Source: Chitinophagaceae bacterium (GTDB lineage Bacteria > Bacteroidota > Bacteroidia > Chitinophagales > Chitinophagaceae). Taken from it: a stretch of DNA of 10,822 nt. The DNA lies in NCBI GenBank assembly GCA_008080615.1, contig VIKJ01000022.1, forward strand, positions 1 to 10,822, in the 5' to 3' direction. This document shows positions 1-6,161 of this stretch, piece by piece (within the stretch, counting starts at the first letter, position 1; every line of letters starts with the position of its first letter). Below the pieces are notes generated by a model. It saw only the letters and a list, made by a program, of their open reading frames with translations, was not told the origin of the DNA and made no database searches. The position numbers were made by a program, and so were the translations under genes.

Positions 1-492
1 AATGGAACGAATATCTTTCACTTCACCCATCGTCATGGGGCTTGGATATTTGCTATTAGCAGGTAAAGTAAAATCACATTGTTTAATCACATCTTCAATC
101 ATCCCTTCTAACCCCATTTGTCTACCATCATCAGGGCTATATATTCTTCTAATACCATAAGAATGGAGTTCTCTTATTTCTTCTGGAAGAATGGTTCCGC
201 CACCTCCCCCAAATATTTTAATATGACTGCATCCATTTTGATCTAATAGGTCTTTCATGTATTTAAAAAATTCTACATGACCTCCTTGATAACTAGTAAT
301 AGCAATACCTTGCACATCTTCTTCAATAGCACATTCTACAATATCTGCAACACTTCGATTATGACCTAAGTGAATGATTTCTGCACCTTTCGACTGTAGA
401 ATTCTCCGCATGATATTAATAGCGGCATCATGACCGTCGAACAAACTTGCAGCTGTAACTATGCGAACTTTATTTTGAAGCGTGTAAGCCAT
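1..492 (-). CDS. icmF: IcmF-like fused isobutyryl-CoA mutase, N-terminal B12-binding domain (partial)
   Basis: The first 164 residues of a gene that starts at 492 and leaves the window at base 1. This part is a cobalamin-binding domain. It has a DGHDAAIN segment (residues 19-26) whose H21 should be the lower axial ligand of B12, TSYQGG (66-71), and a five-glycine run after KIF (95-99). Carbon-skeleton mutases usually carry the B12 domain at the C-terminus or on a separate subunit. An N-terminal B12 domain with HLGHNRSV and YQGGHVEFF segments is typical of IcmF, where a MeaI-type GTPase and the mutase barrel follow. IcmF interconverts isobutyryl-CoA and n-butyryl-CoA with adenosylcobalamin. 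The motif reads DxHxxA rather than the textbook DxHxxG, which I believe is normal for this subfamily. The GTPase and catalytic domains lie outside the window, so the fusion is inferred. A stand-alone B12-binding mutase subunit is the alternative. Confidence 0.82.
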   Translation of the reverse strand, partial: MAYTLQNKVRIVTAASLFDGHDAAINIMRRILQSKGAEIIHLGHNRSVADIVECAIEEDVQGIAITSYQGGHVEFFKYMKDLLDQNGCSHIKIFGGGGGTILPEEIRELHSYGIRRIYSPDDGRQMGLEGMIEDVIKQCDFTLPANSKYPSPMTMGEVKDIRSI

Positions 493-602
493 ATGCTAAT
501 TGAATTGGGCGTAAAAATACTGCTTTAATTTGAAGGTTAACAAGTGTTAGTTTTAATAATTGATGAAGGATTTGATTTATCTTACTTTTTTAATTAAGCA
601 CT
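493..602. promoter_or_regulatory. Divergent promoter region between icmF and the epimerase
   Basis: 110 bp between two divergent starts. For the minus-strand gene, a TTG (complement of 541-543) lies 21 nt from TATTTTTA (complement of 512-519), close to the Bacteroidota TTG-N17-23-TAnnTTTG pattern. For the plus-strand gene, TTG at 560-562 lies 20 nt from TACTTTTT (583-590). Both -7 boxes are imperfect. A 12-bp palindrome, TAACA-AG-TGTTA (538-549), overlaps the minus-strand -33 box and could be an operator. All assignments are by eye in AT-rich DNA. Confidence 0.35.
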
Positions 603-1547
603 ATGCGATTTTCAGTATCAATCAATCAACAACAAGCACATCCAATCATTACACTAAAAGACAAAACTACAGGAACAAGGGCCAGTATTTTTGCCTTTGG
701 AGGATTTTTAAACGGGTTTTATATACCATCAAAAGGGAAATTGATTAATTGTATAGAGGGATTTGGTTCTATAGCAGATGCCCGAAAAAATATAGCCAAC
801 AGCTTTAGAAGTGCAAAAATTAGCCCATTTGTATGTAGAATGAGAAATGGCAGTTACAAATTAGGAGAAAAAAAATATACGGTACACAAACATTATTTGG
901 GTGAGCATGCCATTCATGGATTGGTATATGATGCTCAATTTTCTGTAACAGAAACTATGGCGGATGATGAAATGGCCTCTGTTCTTTTATCATTTAAATA
1001 CAACAAAACAGATCAGGGTTATCCCTTTGCATTTGAAATTAGTATTTATTGGAAGTTAGAAATAGGCAATAAACTTTCTGTAACCACTACAGTAGTTCAT
1101 CAAAATAAAATGCTTATTCCTTATGCAGATGGCTGGCATCCCTATTTTACATTAGGAGGAAAAGTAGATCAATACAATCTTCAATTTAATGGTGATACAC
1201 AATTGGAATTTGACAATGCACTATTACCCACTGGTAAAAAGAAAAAAGACACTCGCTTTTTAAAAGGAATATCGCTTAAAGGAATTGTACTAGATAATTC
1301 CTTTGAATACTTACCCAACCAACCTAAAAAATGCATTTTGAAAAGCAAAGACCTGCAATTAAAGGTGGAGGCATCCGATCAGTATCCTATTTTGCAAGTA
1401 TATACTCCCCCAACCAGAAAAAGTATTGCCATTGAAAATTTAAGTGGAGCACCAGATAATTTTAATAATGGCATAGGATTAGTTATGCTGGAACCAAACA
1501 AAAAATATTCATTTGGCACCAGCTATACAATTAATATTACAAGCTAA
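603..1547 (+). CDS. Aldose 1-epimerase (galactose mutarotase family)
   Basis: A 314-residue protein of the aldose epimerase (COG2017) beta-sandwich fold, which interconverts alpha and beta anomers of free sugars or sugar phosphates. The family landmarks are in order: H105 in IHG, H179 in GWHPYF (176-182), D231 in LDNSF, and E278 in AIENLSG followed by PDNFN. By alignment from memory these match the two histidines, aspartate and catalytic glutamate of galactose mutarotase. No signal peptide is visible, so it is probably cytoplasmic. Length is normal for the family. The start has no Shine-Dalgarno sequence, as is common in Bacteroidota. Neighbouring genes do not reveal a substrate, so the exact sugar is unknown; a D-hexose-6-phosphate mutarotase-like role is possible. 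The stop codon overlaps that of the convergent RidA gene. Confidence 0.87.
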   Translation: MRFSVSINQQQAHPIITLKDKTTGTRASIFAFGGFLNGFYIPSKGKLINCIEGFGSIADARKNIANSFRSAKISPFVCRMRNGSYKLGEKKYTVHKHYLGEHAIHGLVYDAQFSVTETMADDEMASVLLSFKYNKTDQGYPFAFEISIYWKLEIGNKLSVTTTVVHQNKMLIPYADGWHPYFTLGGKVDQYNLQFNGDTQLEFDNALLPTGKKKKDTRFLKGISLKGIVLDNSFEYLPNQPKKCILKSKDLQLKVEASDQYPILQVYTPPTRKSIAIENLSGAPDNFNNGIGLVMLEPNKKYSFGTSYTINITS

Positions 1548-1930
1548 AGTTCAACAACCGCTGTAACACTTATTTCAACATTCACTCCACGTGGTAATCC
1601 TTTAACAGCAACAGTTTCACGAGCAGGGAACTGATCGGTAAAATAAGACCCATACACTTCATTTACTTGGGCAAATAAACTCATATCACTTAAAAAAATG
1701 GTGGTTTTAACTACATGGTTTAAGTTGATTTTTGCTTCAGCTAAAACAGCTTGAACATTTTTCATTACCTGGTGGGTTTCTGCCTGAATATTAGACAATT
1801 CTAACTCACCGGTTTCGGGCACCAATGCAACTTGACCACTTGCAAATACAAAACCATTGGCAATAATGGCTTGGTTATACGGACCAATTGGCGCAGGGGC
1901 TTGATTGGTTTTAACTACTTGTTTAGGCAT
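1544..1930 (-). CDS. ridA: RidA family reactive intermediate/imine deaminase
   Basis: A 128-residue YjgF/YER057c/UK114 protein. RidA hydrolyses reactive 2-aminoacrylate and related enamine/imine intermediates released by PLP enzymes, giving ketoacid and ammonia, and works as a cytosolic homotrimer. Visible landmarks are APAPIGPYNQA (residues 11-21, with Y18), SGQV (31-34), FPARE with R104 (the substrate carboxylate-binding arginine, about R105 in E. coli) and E119 in VNVEIS. The sequence is complete and apparently functional. The frame stays open upstream to 2092, but I chose the ATG at 1930: it gives the standard family length and N-terminus, and the extension would cross the divergent promoter into the next gene. 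Its TAG stop (1544-1546) overlaps the epimerase TAA (1545-1547). Confidence 0.93.
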   Translation of the reverse strand: MPKQVVKTNQAPAPIGPYNQAIIANGFVFASGQVALVPETGELELSNIQAETHQVMKNVQAVLAEAKINLNHVVKTTIFLSDMSLFAQVNEVYGSYFTDQFPARETVAVKGLPRGVNVEISVTAVVEL

Positions 1931-2006
1931 ATGTTTGTTTTGAGAAACAGCAAATTGATGTATTTTGATCAACCTGCCAACGTAAATTTGTATTTTATTT
2001 GAAGTA
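1931..2006. promoter_or_regulatory. Divergent promoter region between ridA and the 3HCDH-like gene
   Basis: 76 bp between divergent starts. TAAATTTG at 1983-1990 is a perfect match to the Bacteroidota -7 box TAnnTTTG on the plus strand, 16 nt before the ATG at 2007. Its -33 partner is unclear: TTTG at 1964-1967 gives a short 15-nt spacer. On the minus strand, TTG followed 19 nt later by TCAATTTG (one mismatch) could serve ridA. An 8-bp palindrome TTGATCAA sits at 1965-1972. Confidence 0.4.
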
Positions 2007-2630
2007 ATGCATATAGTAATCAACTCAACAGCCCAACAAAAAGAATACATAGAGCCCATTTTTAGCAACTTAGCTATAACAGTAAGTTTCATAAGCGATG
2101 GGTTAAATTGGCCAATTGCTGATGCTTATATAGATTTTAGCTACGAAGAAAAGGGATATGCATTTTCGAAAATAACTGATTCGCCCGTATTAGTGAATTC
2201 AGTGATAGAAACTGCTGGTCATTTACCAGGCAACTGCATTCGCTTTAATGGCTGGCCCGGTTTTTTACAGAAAGGATGTATTGAAATAGCTGCTGCAAAT
2301 GAACTTGCGCTGAAAAATGCAATTAACATTATACAACAGATGGGCTTAAATTATATTGAGGCTCCAGATGAACCGGGGATGTTTAGTGCTCGGGTGCTTG
2401 CCATGATTATTAATGAAGCCTATTTTGGATTGGGTGAAAATATTAGCAGTAAAAAAGAAATAGATACTGCCATGAAATTGGGCACCAATTATCCATTTGG
2501 TCCTTTTGAATGGAGTGAAATGATTGGATTACATAAAGTTGTACAACTACTTACTGTATTAAGCAAAAGCAATGAAAGATATGCCATTGCGCCTGCTATG
2601 ATGATTGAGCTGAATAAAAATAAAAATTAA
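2007..2630 (+). CDS. Short degenerate 3-hydroxyacyl-CoA dehydrogenase-like protein
   Basis: A 207-residue protein whose second half is clearly a 3HCDH C-terminal domain: EPGMFSARVLAMIINEA (122-138), then EIDTAMKLGTNYPFGPFEW (151-169) and a helical tail with ERYAIAP (190-196). It most resembles the second, duplicated domain of PaaH-type 3-hydroxyadipyl-CoA dehydrogenases. The first half looks like a shrunken Rossmann-domain remnant. It has no GxGxxG NAD-binding loop, though PVLVNS (60-65) and RFNGWP...CIEIA (79-95) echo the NTS and HFFNP...LVEI stretches of active enzymes. By that alignment the catalytic His is replaced (about I78) while the Glu (E93) remains. It is therefore probably not an NAD-dependent dehydrogenase; acyl-CoA binding or a scaffold role is possible but unproven. 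Two nucleotides separate it from tsaB, so co-transcription and translational coupling are likely. Confidence 0.75.
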   Translation: MHIVINSTAQQKEYIEPIFSNLAITVSFISDGLNWPIADAYIDFSYEEKGYAFSKITDSPVLVNSVIETAGHLPGNCIRFNGWPGFLQKGCIEIAAANELALKNAINIIQQMGLNYIEAPDEPGMFSARVLAMIINEAYFGLGENISSKKEIDTAMKLGTNYPFGPFEWSEMIGLHKVVQLLTVLSKSNERYAIAPAMMIELNKNKN

Positions 2631-2632
2631 GA

Positions 2633-3316
2633 ATGGCCCTATTGCTACATATTGATACTGCAACTGCTTACGCAGGAGTATGTTTAAGTTTAAATGGCAA
2701 GGTCTTGGCCATGAAAGAACATGCAGATCAAAAAAATCATGCAGCATTTCTTCAACCCGCTATTCAAGAAATCATGAAAATGGCAGGAAAGTCTTTGGCT
2801 AATATTGATGCAATAGCTGTAACTGCAGGGCCTGGTAGTTATACAGGAATAAGGGTGGGTTTGTCATCTGCCAAGGGCATTTGTTTTGCTCTCAATAAAC
2901 CATTGATTTTACTCAATACATTACAAGTGATCGCAGCAGCTGCCTTAGAGCATTTAGCTATTGAAGATAAAGGCATAAATACATTGATTTATCCAATGAT
3001 TGACGCCCGAAGAATGGAGGTTTTTACTGGTGTTTACAACCAAAAGTTGTTAGAAATAGGTAAAACCGCTGCAATAATTTTAGATCATGCATTTTTTAAC
3101 AGTTTACCTAAAGAACCTCAAATTGCATTTTGCGGGGACGGTTCTTTAAAGATTCCTGCTGAATTTATCTCCAACAATAAACTGCTAATTAATTCACAAC
3201 ATCATGTAAATCAAATGATTACGTTGGCCGAAAGGGAATTTGAAGCAGGCAATTTTGCCAACCTAGCTTATGCTGAGCCATTCTATGTAAAAGAATTCTA
3301 CCAAGCACAGAAATGA
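2633..3316 (+). CDS. tsaB: tRNA threonylcarbamoyladenosine biosynthesis protein TsaB
   Basis: A 227-residue ASKHA-fold protein. TsaB is the non-catalytic partner of TsaD and, with TsaE and TsaC, makes N6-threonylcarbamoyladenosine at position 37 of ANN-decoding tRNAs in the cytosol. Landmarks are LLHIDTAT at the N-terminus, the family signature GPGSYTGIRVG (66-76) with LSSAKG after it, PMIDARRMEVF (121-131) and a C-terminal AEPFYVKEF (214-222). Length matches typical bacterial TsaB. It lacks the metal-binding histidines of TsaD, as expected. It starts 2 nt after the stop of the preceding gene, so it probably shares its promoter at 1983-1990. No tsaD, tsaE or tsaC lies in the window. Confidence 0.95.
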   Translation: MALLLHIDTATAYAGVCLSLNGKVLAMKEHADQKNHAAFLQPAIQEIMKMAGKSLANIDAIAVTAGPGSYTGIRVGLSSAKGICFALNKPLILLNTLQVIAAAALEHLAIEDKGINTLIYPMIDARRMEVFTGVYNQKLLEIGKTAAIILDHAFFNSLPKEPQIAFCGDGSLKIPAEFISNNKLLINSQHHVNQMITLAEREFEAGNFANLAYAEPFYVKEFYQAQK

Positions 3317-3355
3317 TTGAAAATGAGGGGGAAAAAATATTGTTAAAATTCATAC

Positions 3356-3384
3356 TATGAAAAATAACAATTTGATTAACTTTG
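3356..3384 (+). promoter_or_regulatory. Putative promoter of the arsR-type gene
   Basis: TAACTTTG at 3377-3384 matches the Bacteroidota -7 consensus TAnnTTTG exactly. A TATG at 3356-3359, 17 nt upstream, is an imperfect TTTG-type -33 box. Transcription would begin near 3390, giving a leader of about 40 nt before the ATG at 3430. Confidence 0.45.
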
Positions 3385-3401
3385 TAAACAGACAATGTTT
3401 A
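3385..3401. promoter_or_regulatory. Candidate operator palindrome (ArsR autoregulation)
   Basis: Perfect 6-bp inverted repeat TAAACA-gacaa-TGTTTA directly abutting the -7 box and covering the expected transcription start. ArsR-family dimers typically bind such AT-rich dyads at their own promoters, so it is a natural autorepression site. Short dyads also arise by chance in AT-rich DNA. Confidence 0.35.
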
Positions 3402-3429
3402 TCTATTCCCCAATTTTAATTCAGTTGTC

Positions 3430-3765
3430 ATGAATCCAACAGTACAATCCATCACCCTTTTGAATGGTGCAGAGCCAGTTAAAGTAGATTTTTTGCATGC
3501 CAAAAAAGCCTCACTAATCCTTCGTTCCATCAACCATAAGCTAAGACAACAAATCATTAAGCTGCTAGATGAGCACACCAAAATGACTGTTACAGAATTA
3601 TATGTAAAACTAAGATTAGAACAGTCCGTTGCTTCCCAGCATTTGGCTATTTTAAGAAGAGCAGGCATTGTTAGTACTTCTAGAGAAGGAAAATTCATTT
3701 ACTATTCAGTGAATTATACCCGATTAAACGAGGTAATAGGCTTTGTGAAGAATCTGGTGGATTAA
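3430..3765 (+). CDS. ArsR-family winged-helix regulator lacking cysteines
   Basis: A 111-residue winged helix-turn-helix protein. Residues 33-47 (SINHKLRQQIIKLLD) match the ArsR first core helix and 54-62 the next helix. Residues 65-81 (QSVASQHLAILRRAGIV) form the DNA-recognition helix, and 84-93 (SREGKFIYYS) form the wing. ArsR proteins are dimeric repressors released by metals, persulfides or other signals. The classic alpha3 metal site (ELCVCD-like) reads TELYVKL here, and the whole protein has no cysteine, so thiol-based metal or persulfide sensing as in ArsR, BigR or SqrR is not possible. An N-terminal extension of about 25 residues precedes the core. It lies just upstream of a persulfide dioxygenase gene on the same strand, which it may regulate; the ligand is unknown. 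Confidence 0.88.
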   Translation: MNPTVQSITLLNGAEPVKVDFLHAKKASLILRSINHKLRQQIIKLLDEHTKMTVTELYVKLRLEQSVASQHLAILRRAGIVSTSREGKFIYYSVNYTRLNEVIGFVKNLVD

Positions 3766-3808
3766 CCCATTTTTTCAATAGCGTCATTTAGGCTGATTCG
3801 CTTGAATT

Positions 3809-3830
3809 GGTATATCTTTTGATATGTACC
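3809..3830. promoter_or_regulatory. Palindrome upstream of the CstB-like gene
   Basis: The sequence reads GGTATATC-TTTT-GATATGTACC: GGTA and TATC pair with GATA and TACC around a TTTT centre, with a two-base TG bulge. It ends 14 nt before the preferred ATG at 3845 and contains the alternative ATG (3824). It overlaps a one-base-off -7 box (TATCTTTTG, 3813-3821). It could be an operator or a leader hairpin. It does not share half-sites with the 3385-3401 dyad. Confidence 0.35.
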
Positions 3831-3844
3831 TCCAAAATAATTTT

Positions 3845-5257
3845 ATGTTTATCCAACAACTTTATACAGGATGTTTAAGTGAAGCCGCATACTATATTGA
3901 GAGTGATGGGGTAGCTGCAGTGATAGATCCCTTGCGAGACATAGAAGCTTACTTATTACTGGCTAAGGAAAGGAATGCTCAAATCAAATATATTTTTGAA
4001 ACCCATTTTCATGCAGATTTCGTAAGTGGTCATCTAGACTTGGCAACTGCAACTGGGGCCACCATTGTATACGGACCAGACACTGTAACCCGTTTCCCCG
4101 TTCATATTGCTAAGGATGAAGAAATATTTACAATTGGTAAAATAACTATTCAGGTTTTACATACACCTGGGCATACACTAGAAAGTAGTTGCTATTTATT
4201 AAAAGATGCAACAGGAAAAGACCATGCAATATTTACTGGTGATACCTTATTCATAGGCGATGTAGGAAGGCCCGACCTTGCACAGAAAGCCAATGAAATT
4301 ACCATGGAAGATTTAGCAGGTATGCTTTTTGAAAGCTTGCATAAACGTATTATGCCATTGGCTGATGATGTACTGGTTTATCCTGCACATGGAGCAGGAA
4401 GTAGCTGTGGAAAAAACTTAGGGCCAGAAACTTATAGCACTATTGGAGCACAAAAATTAACGAACTACGCTTTACAGCCCTTAACTAAAGAAGAATTTAT
4501 TAAAGCAGTAACAGAAGGGTTAGCAGCACCTCCAGCCTATTTTCCTATCAATGCAAAAATTAATAAAGAAGGATACGAAAGTTTAGATTCCGTTTTAACC
4601 AAGGGATTAAATGCATTGAGTATAGAAGCATTTAAAGAAAAAACAAAAGAACATGCGATTATTTTAGATACACGTAACTCTAACGAATTTACACAAGGAT
4701 TTGTACCAGGATCTATCAGTATTGGGCTGGATGGCAGATTTGCAGAATGGGCAGGAGGATTATTGCCATTTGATCAATCAATTATACTAGTTACAGAATC
4801 TGGAAAAGAAAAGGAAAGCATTATTCGCCTTGCCAGAGTTGGTTTTGATAAAATGGAAGGGTATTTAGAAGTAGGATATGAAGGCTGGGTAACAGCTGGA
4901 GAAAAAATAGATTTAATCATAGATGTGGAGGCCGATGAAATGGCCATGGATATTGCATTTGACCCCAATATGGTCATTGTAGATGTAAGAAAAGAAACTG
5001 AATATGCAGATGGGCATGTTAAAGAAGCTATCAATATTCCATTGAATGATTTGATGGATCCAGGTAGTATGGCGAATATGGAAGATCAGCACAATATTTA
5101 CATACACTGTGCTGGAGGTTATAGAAGTATAATTGCGTCTTCCTTAATTAAAAGACAAGGGATTCACAATATTAGAAATGTAGTGGGTGGCTTTGAAAAA
5201 ATTAAAGAGCTAGACGAAAAATTTGATATAGAAAAAGACACTGCTGTATTAAACTAA
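3845..5257 (+). CDS. CstB-like persulfide dioxygenase with two rhodanese domains
   Basis: A 470-residue cytosolic protein (no signal peptide). It comprises a metallo-beta-lactamase-fold persulfide dioxygenase (1 to about 250), a rhodanese-like domain (about 262-350) and a second rhodanese (about 370-465). Dioxygenase landmarks are THFHAD (H54, H56, D58), TPGHT (H110), GDT (D133) and PAHG (H182), consistent with the mononuclear iron site of ETHE1-type enzymes. The first rhodanese has no Cys in its active-site loop (TESGK, 317-321). The second has C422 in CAGGYRS. This matches Staphylococcus CstB, which oxidises persulfide to sulfite and combines it with more persulfide to yield thiosulfate, so sulfide detoxification is the likely role. 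I prefer the ATG at 3845: the family usually begins MFIxQxYTG, and the ATG at 3824 (7 residues longer) lies inside the palindrome. A generic MBL-fold thiol hydrolase is less likely. Confidence 0.88.
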   Translation: MFIQQLYTGCLSEAAYYIESDGVAAVIDPLRDIEAYLLLAKERNAQIKYIFETHFHADFVSGHLDLATATGATIVYGPDTVTRFPVHIAKDEEIFTIGKITIQVLHTPGHTLESSCYLLKDATGKDHAIFTGDTLFIGDVGRPDLAQKANEITMEDLAGMLFESLHKRIMPLADDVLVYPAHGAGSSCGKNLGPETYSTIGAQKLTNYALQPLTKEEFIKAVTEGLAAPPAYFPINAKINKEGYESLDSVLTKGLNALSIEAFKEKTKEHAIILDTRNSNEFTQGFVPGSISIGLDGRFAEWAGGLLPFDQSIILVTESGKEKESIIRLARVGFDKMEGYLEVGYEGWVTAGEKIDLIIDVEADEMAMDIAFDPNMVIVDVRKETEYADGHVKEAINIPLNDLMDPGSMANMEDQHNIYIHCAGGYRSIIASSLIKRQGIHNIRNVVGGFEKIKELDEKFDIEKDTAVLN

Positions 5258-5263
5258 TCAATT

Positions 5264-6148
5264 CTACTTAACCAATAGATGCCCATGTTTAGATTCATCG
5301 TATTCAAATTTCCATCTACGATGACTCCACAAATAGTTGGCAGGTTTTAATTTAACTGCTTTCTCTACAAATTGGGCAAATATTTTAGTTAGTTCACCGT
5401 CTTTAAATGAACGAGGATCAGAAGTAATTAAATCGAACCGAATTTCGAAATAGCCTCGCTTAACTTTATAAAAATGACAAAATACCACATGGGTGTCATT
5501 TAATTTAGCTCCTTTTTCTGGGCCTAAAATAAAAGGGGTTAATCTATTGAAAAACGGTACCCAATGGGCTTTTAAGTCGCTTGGTGGATTTTGATCTGCC
5601 GCCAATCCAAGGGCATACCGATCTTTAACATAGTTTCTAAACTGATTTTTAAAGTGGTTGGTAGGAATTAAAATGGTGCCATTTTTTGCACGCATATCAT
5701 ACATAATCTTTCCCACTACTTTATTACTCAACGGTTGGTATACACCTACAAAGGGAAACTTGCTATGTCTTGGAATCCAATGATTTAGAAATTCCCAGTT
5801 AAAAAAATGTCCAGCAAGTAATTGAACGTTTTTGCCAGAATCATACAATGCATTTAATACTTCAATATTTCCAACCAATCTTTTATCAGCTTCTTTATTG
5901 CTGATTGAAATCATTTTAATGGTTTCTAAAATAGTATCAATAAAATTGTGATAAAAGTCTTTAGCTATTCGCATCCTTTCTTTTTCTGATTTTTCAGGAA
6001 AGGCAATAGCCAAATTTTGAAGCACCACTTTCTTTCTGTACCCAAAAAAATAAAATACCAATACATATAATCCGTCTGCAATCATATACATTACGATCCA
6101 TGGTATTAAGGAAAGCAAATAAAATAAAGGATAAATGATATAGTACAT
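5264..6148 (-). CDS. LpxL/HtrB-type lysophospholipid (lipid A) acyltransferase
   Basis: A 294-residue inner-membrane acyltransferase. A hydrophobic N-terminal anchor (about 2-36) precedes the cytosolic catalytic domain. The HX4E catalytic motif is H114-FFNW-E119, followed by GVYQPL (135-140), the conserved ADQNP (184-188), a PFF segment and the C-terminal WSHRRWK (274-280), all hallmarks of the LpxL/HtrB/MsbB family. These enzymes transfer a secondary acyl chain from acyl-ACP to a lipid A precursor. Bacteroidota homologues may also act on ornithine or other aminolipids, so the acceptor is uncertain. It is the last gene of the minus-strand run, 13 nt downstream of nadB. Its stop lies 6 nt from that of the convergent CstB-like gene, with no visible terminator hairpin. 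Confidence 0.88.
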   Translation of the reverse strand: MYYIIYPLFYLLSLIPWIVMYMIADGLYVLVFYFFGYRKKVVLQNLAIAFPEKSEKERMRIAKDFYHNFIDTILETIKMISISNKEADKRLVGNIEVLNALYDSGKNVQLLAGHFFNWEFLNHWIPRHSKFPFVGVYQPLSNKVVGKIMYDMRAKNGTILIPTNHFKNQFRNYVKDRYALGLAADQNPPSDLKAHWVPFFNRLTPFILGPEKGAKLNDTHVVFCHFYKVKRGYFEIRFDLITSDPRSFKDGELTKIFAQFVEKAVKLKPANYLWSHRRWKFEYDESKHGHLLVK

Positions 6149-6161
6149 CTATTGATTTGTG

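Noticed and set aside
560..748. Open frame overlapping the epimerase start
   Set aside because: It has no recognisable motifs and is covered by the well-supported epimerase frame from 603 onward.
1931..2092. In-frame N-terminal extension of ridA (54 extra residues)
   Set aside because: RidA proteins are about 128 residues and begin just before the TxxAPxPxGPY segment. The extension has no family similarity and would overlap the divergent 3HCDH-like gene and its promoter.
3399..3698. Antisense open frame of 99 codons opposite the arsR-type gene
   Set aside because: It is a mirror of the regulator's coding sequence with no domain or motif; the opposite strand gives a clear winged-helix protein.
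3824..3844. Upstream ATG giving a CstB-like protein 7 residues longer
   Set aside because: It lies inside the 3809-3830 palindrome and on top of a possible promoter, and family members usually begin at the MFIxQxYTG methionine. It cannot be fully excluded.
3766..3844. Terminator or small RNA between the arsR-type and CstB-like genes
   Set aside because: There is a T-run just after the arsR stop but no stem before it. The only structure is the 3809-3830 dyad, which is better explained as a regulatory site.
5258..5263. Possible terminator between the convergent CstB-like and acyltransferase genes
   Set aside because: Only six bases separate the stops and no GC-rich hairpin with a T-tract is visible.
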